Shown piece after piece: positions 7,851 to 10,857 of a stretch of DNA of 10,857 nt (positions within the stretch are counted from its first letter, which is position 1; every line of letters begins with the position of its first letter). The DNA comes from Sandarakinorhabdus sp. (GTDB lineage: Bacteria; Pseudomonadota; Alphaproteobacteria; Sphingomonadales; Sphingomonadaceae): the NCBI GenBank assembly GCA_025458465.1, contig JALOSK010000046.1:1-10857 (forward strand), written 5' to 3'. The notes under the pieces were generated by a model. The model was not told the DNA's origin. It did not search any database and saw only the letters and a program-made list of their open reading frames with translations. The position numbers were made by a program, and so were the translations under genes.

Positions 7851-9196
7851 CATGCGTCTTCGTCGAGATGCTCACCCGGCTCCCGGCCAAGGGCCGGCTG
7901 GGCGAAGGCATAGACGGCAAGGCAGGCCAGCGCGGCGGCCCCCAGCCAATAGGGCAGCGTGCCGCCGATCTGATACAGGCCGATGCCGATCGCCGGCGCG
8001 AAGATGAAGCAGCTGCCATTCACCGATGTGACCGCACCTGCGACGCCGCCCTGTTCGGCACGGCCGACGGCAAGGCTGGCGCCGGCGGTGAAGCCGGGCC
8101 GGGCCAGGCCATAGCCCAGGCTCATCAAGGCGAAGGCAATCACCATCACGTGAAAGCTGCCGGCCAGCGCGATACCGGCAGTGCCGATACCGGCAATGAT
8201 CGTGCCCCAGCGCATCAGTGCCGGCGGCGTGAGGCCCAGTTGCGGGATCAGCCCCCATTGCGCGAGCAGGGTGGCAAAGGCGCCAGCCATGAAGATGATG
8301 GCGATCTGCTGCTGTGCGGCCATCGCATCGCCGCCCACCGAATCGATCACCAGAAAGCCCAGCGCCTGCCCGGTCGCGGCCTGGATCGATCCGGAAACGA
8401 AACCGAAGATCATGAACGGCAGGATGCGGCTGTCCTTCACGCTCAGCTTTTGCGGGCGGCCGGCGGCGGCGGCGCGCACGCTGGCGCCCGTGGTGCTGCC
8501 AGCCACGCTGGGTTCGGATGACGGCGCGCCGCTGCCGCTCTGCGCCACCCCGGGATGGTGGGTGGGATCATCATCGGGCAGCACGCGGGCGACTGCGATG
8601 GTGACGACGGCGGCGATGGCGGCAAAGGCGAACATCGGCCCGGCCAGCCCGAACGGCGGCAGGATGAACAGCGGCGCCACCGCCGGCCCGATGATGGTGC
8701 CAAGCCCGAAGGCCGATGCCAGGCTGGACAGCGCGGCGGTGCGATCCTGTTCGTTGGTGCGGCCTGCCACATAGGCCTGTGCCGCCGGGTTGGAGGCAGA
8801 ACCGAAGATGCCGAACAGGCTGCGCAGCGTGGCGAACAGCGCGAAGGTGGCGATCGGCACCAGCCAGCCCTGCAACCCGGCATGGATGGCGATGCCGCAG
8901 CCGGCCATGGAGACCATGAAGCCCAGCGTGCCAAGCAGCATCAGCCGCCGCCGGCCGCGCATGTCGGACTGGCGCGCCCAATAGGGGGCGCTGAAGGTCC
9001 ACAGCAGGGCGGAGAAGGAGAAGATGATCGCCACCAGCATATCCGGGATGCGGATCACGCGGGCGATCGCGGGCAGCACCGTTTGCAGGGCGGTGTTGCC
9101 CGCCGCCACGGTCAGCAGGGCGGCAAACAGCACCGCGAACTCGCGCCGGGGCAGTGAAGCGGCGGCCAGGCCGGCAAGGGGATTGGGCTTCGGCAC
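7850..9196 (-). CDS. Major facilitator superfamily transporter, DHA1-like drug/metabolite exporter
   Basis: This 448-residue membrane protein has the two-bundle MFS pattern, with about 12 hydrophobic helices expected. The cytoplasmic loop after helix 2 carries a motif-A-like ARQSDMRGRRRLMLLG at 74-89. The fifth helix carries an antiporter motif-C-like SAFGLGTIIGPAVAP at 161-175, typical of proton-coupled exporters. A hydrophilic, low-complexity central loop spans ~206-255. The C-terminal half repeats the fold, with GLARPGFTAGASLAVG at 363-378. The substrate cannot be told from the sequence. The assigned start is a GTG at 9196-9194 without a good ribosome-binding site; an ATG at 9207-9205 is out of frame. 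It lies 60 bases after the DUF885 gene in the same direction and may be co-transcribed with it; it converges on ftsH. Confidence 0.88.
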   Translation of the reverse strand: MPKPNPLAGLAAASLPRREFAVLFAALLTVAAGNTALQTVLPAIARVIRIPDMLVAIIFSFSALLWTFSAPYWARQSDMRGRRRLMLLGTLGFMVSMAGCGIAIHAGLQGWLVPIATFALFATLRSLFGIFGSASNPAAQAYVAGRTNEQDRTAALSSLASAFGLGTIIGPAVAPLFILPPFGLAGPMFAFAAIAAVVTIAVARVLPDDDPTHHPGVAQSGSGAPSSEPSVAGSTTGASVRAAAAGRPQKLSVKDSRILPFMIFGFVSGSIQAATGQALGFLVIDSVGGDAMAAQQQIAIIFMAGAFATLLAQWGLIPQLGLTPPALMRWGTIIAGIGTAGIALAGSFHVMVIAFALMSLGYGLARPGFTAGASLAVGRAEQGGVAGAVTSVNGSCFIFAPAIGIGLYQIGGTLPYWLGAAALACLAVYAFAQPALGREPGEHLDEDA

Positions 9197-9256
9197 CCCA
9201 GCTTCATGGGCTGGCTTGCGCCGCTTGCCAACCCGGCAGTTGGCGGGGGTATCGCC

Positions 9257-10857
9257 TCAGGGCTTGCCGGCCTGCGCCGCGATCCAGCGATCGATCTTCG
9301 TTTCCAGAACGGCCATCGGCAGCGCGCCGGTCATCAGCACTTGGCTGTGGAAGCCCTTGATGTCGAACTTCGGCCCCAGCGCCGCTTGCGCCTTGGCGCG
9401 CAGGCGGCTGATGGTGAGCTGGCCGATCTTGTAGGAAAGCGCCTGGCCGGGAATGGCGATGTAGCGCTCCACTTCGGCCACCGCATCGGTGCGGCTCATG
9501 CTGCTGTTGGCCAGCATGTATTCGATGGCCTGATCACGCCCCCAGCCCTTGGCGTGGATGCCGGTGTCCACCACCAGCCGCAGCGCGCGCAGCATCTCGT
9601 CTTCATAGCGGCCCTGCAGCTGATACGGGTCCTTGAAGAAGCCCAGTTCCGGCCCAAGGCTTTCGGCATAGAGCGCCCAGCCTTCGGCAAAGGCGGTGTT
9701 GCCGCCAAAGCGCTGGAACGCCGGCAGTTTCTCGTTCTCCTGCGCCAGGCTGATCTGGAAATGATGCCCCGGCGCGGCCTCGTGCAGGTAGAGCGTCTCG
9801 ACGCCATAGTTGGAGCGCGAGGGCAGATCATAGCTGTTGTAATAGAAGATGCCCGGCCGGCTGCCGTCCGGCGTGCCGCTGTTGTAGCTGCCGGCAGCAT
9901 CGGTCTTCTCGCGGTGCGGCGGGACGGGGCGGATTTCCAGCGGCGATTTCGGAATCGTGTCGAACAGATTGCCGACCACGACATCGACGCGCTTGCCGAC
10001 ATCGCGATAGGCGTCGCCCATGGCCCGGGCAGAGGCAAACTTGAAGCGCTGATCGGTGCGCAGATGGGTGAAGAAGGCGGCGCGATCCCCCTGGAAGCCC
10101 ACGCGCGCCTTCACGTCGTCCATCCCCTTCAGGATGCGGGCGACTTCGGAAAGGCCGATGTTGTGAATCTCGTCCGGTGAAAGGCTGGTGGTGGTGTTGC
10201 TGGCCACCAGGTAGCGATAGAGTTCCGGCCCGCCCGGCATGGCAGCGAGGCCCACGCTGTCGCGCGCCACCGGCAGATATTCCGTCTTCAAAAAGTCCCG
10301 CATGCGCAGCAGCGCCGGGTTCACCCGTTCGCCCACCATTTTCGCATAGGCGCCCCTCAGGCGGGCCTGATCGGCAGCAGAGATGCCCTCCGGAAACGTC
10401 TGCACCGGCTTCATCATGATGGAGGCATCAAGGCCGCCCGCGGTCAGGTTGTTCAGTTGTTCGACAACATTGTTCACCACCAGCCTGGGCTGCACCACGC
10501 CGGTCTTCATGCCCTGCCGGAAACGCAGGATGGCCAGATCCAGCAGCAGCGCGAATTGGTCGTGCCGCTTCAGCGCGTCCTCATAATCCTTCACCGTCTT
10601 GAACGGCGCCGCGCTCTCCCCGGACTGGAGTTCGGCAACGAAATTGTGGAAGCCGAAGAAATGATCGACCGGCCGCGGCGCCGTCGCCGCCAGCAGCGCT
10701 GGCTGCAGCGCCGCCAGATCGGTCTCGCGCTGCCATTTGAACGTGTCGTAACTCACCTGCTCGTCCGCCGTCAGCGCACCGCGATCAATGGCGGCCAGTG
10801 CCTTCAGCTCATTCTCCGCCGCGCGCTTTTCGGCGGCATAGGCGGCATCGGTGATCA
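9257..10857 (-). CDS. DUF885-family protein, putative zinc metallopeptidase; N-terminus beyond the window edge
   Basis: The frame is open to base 10857 without a clear start: 532 residues are visible, beginning ITDAAYAAEKRAAENEL. A GTG at 10756 is internal, because the upstream residues (ending LTADEQ) read on smoothly into VSYDTFKWQ as in the family. The signature HEAAPGHHFQ is at visible residues 358-367, encoded around 9784-9755. AFAEGWALYAE follows at 388-398 and PGQALSYKIG at 469-478. HExxPGHH plus a downstream Glu is a plausible metal-binding set and underlies the family's predicted peptidase role. Members are often exported lipoproteins or periplasmic proteins, but the signal-peptide region is outside this window. 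Substrate unknown. The MFS transporter gene follows 60 bases downstream. Confidence 0.9.
   Translation of the reverse strand, partial: ITDAAYAAEKRAAENELKALAAIDRGALTADEQVSYDTFKWQRETDLAALQPALLAATAPRPVDHFFGFHNFVAELQSGESAAPFKTVKDYEDALKRHDQFALLLDLAILRFRQGMKTGVVQPRLVVNNVVEQLNNLTAGGLDASIMMKPVQTFPEGISAADQARLRGAYAKMVGERVNPALLRMRDFLKTEYLPVARDSVGLAAMPGGPELYRYLVASNTTTSLSPDEIHNIGLSEVARILKGMDDVKARVGFQGDRAAFFTHLRTDQRFKFASARAMGDAYRDVGKRVDVVVGNLFDTIPKSPLEIRPVPPHREKTDAAGSYNSGTPDGSRPGIFYYNSYDLPSRSNYGVETLYLHEAAPGHHFQISLAQENEKLPAFQRFGGNTAFAEGWALYAESLGPELGFFKDPYQLQGRYEDEMLRALRLVVDTGIHAKGWGRDQAIEYMLANSSMSRTDAVAEVERYIAIPGQALSYKIGQLTISRLRAKAQAALGPKFDIKGFHSQVLMTGALPMAVLETKIDRWIAAQAGKP

Noticed and set aside
9227..9244. 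Short inverted repeat GCCAA/TTGGC between the DUF885 and MFS genes
   Set aside because: Only a 5-bp stem with an 8-base loop and no T-run; this is expected by chance in GC-rich DNA.
9206..10180. Plus-strand open frame opposite the DUF885 gene
   Set aside because: Shadow of the DUF885 coding strand, which carries clear family motifs; the antisense product has none.
1..10857. Search for a defence island, mobile element, CRISPR array, prophage or biosynthetic cluster
   Set aside because: All coding space is taken by conserved housekeeping or envelope genes plus one transporter and one DUF885 protein. No repeats, integrase, transposase or attachment-like duplications were seen.

Overview
This window looks like ordinary chromosomal DNA from a high-GC Gram-negative bacterium, most likely an alphaproteobacterium and perhaps one of the Sphingomonadales. 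That placement rests on the GC-rich coding bias, the short TilS without a C-terminal extension, the cpoB-tilS-ftsH gene order, and Ala/Pro-rich periplasmic linkers. It is an inference, not a database match. No tRNA, rRNA, CRISPR array, insertion sequence or phage gene was seen, and no clear sign of horizontal transfer.

Layout. The left part (1-2645) is read leftward: typA (translational GTPase BipA), then folE (GTP cyclohydrolase I, cut by the left edge). The 231-base gap between them holds a 10-bp perfect hairpin. A 169-base divergent region (2646-2814) separates typA from a rightward block. That block is a RodZ-like membrane-anchored HTH protein (2815-3777), periplasmic cpoB/ybgF (3803-4726), tilS overlapping cpoB by 41 bases (4686-5705), and ftsH after a 146-base gap with its own candidate promoter (5852-7798). 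A strong intrinsic terminator at 7821-7850 closes ftsH. It also sits directly behind the stop codon of a convergent leftward pair: a DUF885-family putative metallopeptidase (9257 to beyond the right edge) followed by an MFS transporter (7850-9196).

How the genes fit together. The rightward block mixes cell-envelope functions with translation and quality control: RodZ-like shape/cytoskeleton linkage, CpoB coordination of peptidoglycan synthesis with the Tol system, tRNA-Ile lysidine synthesis, and membrane proteolysis. In many alphaproteobacteria cpoB-tilS-ftsH follows tolQRAB-pal. Here the tol-pal genes are absent from the upstream side, and a RodZ-like gene and typA stand there instead. The right-hand pair may act together, with a secreted or periplasmic peptidase-like enzyme beside an exporter, but only their adjacency supports this.

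I found no convincing undescribed system. The points worth a second look are the hairpin between typA and folE, the RodZ-like/CpoB adjacency, the uncertain 5' end of the MFS gene, and the shared terminator.
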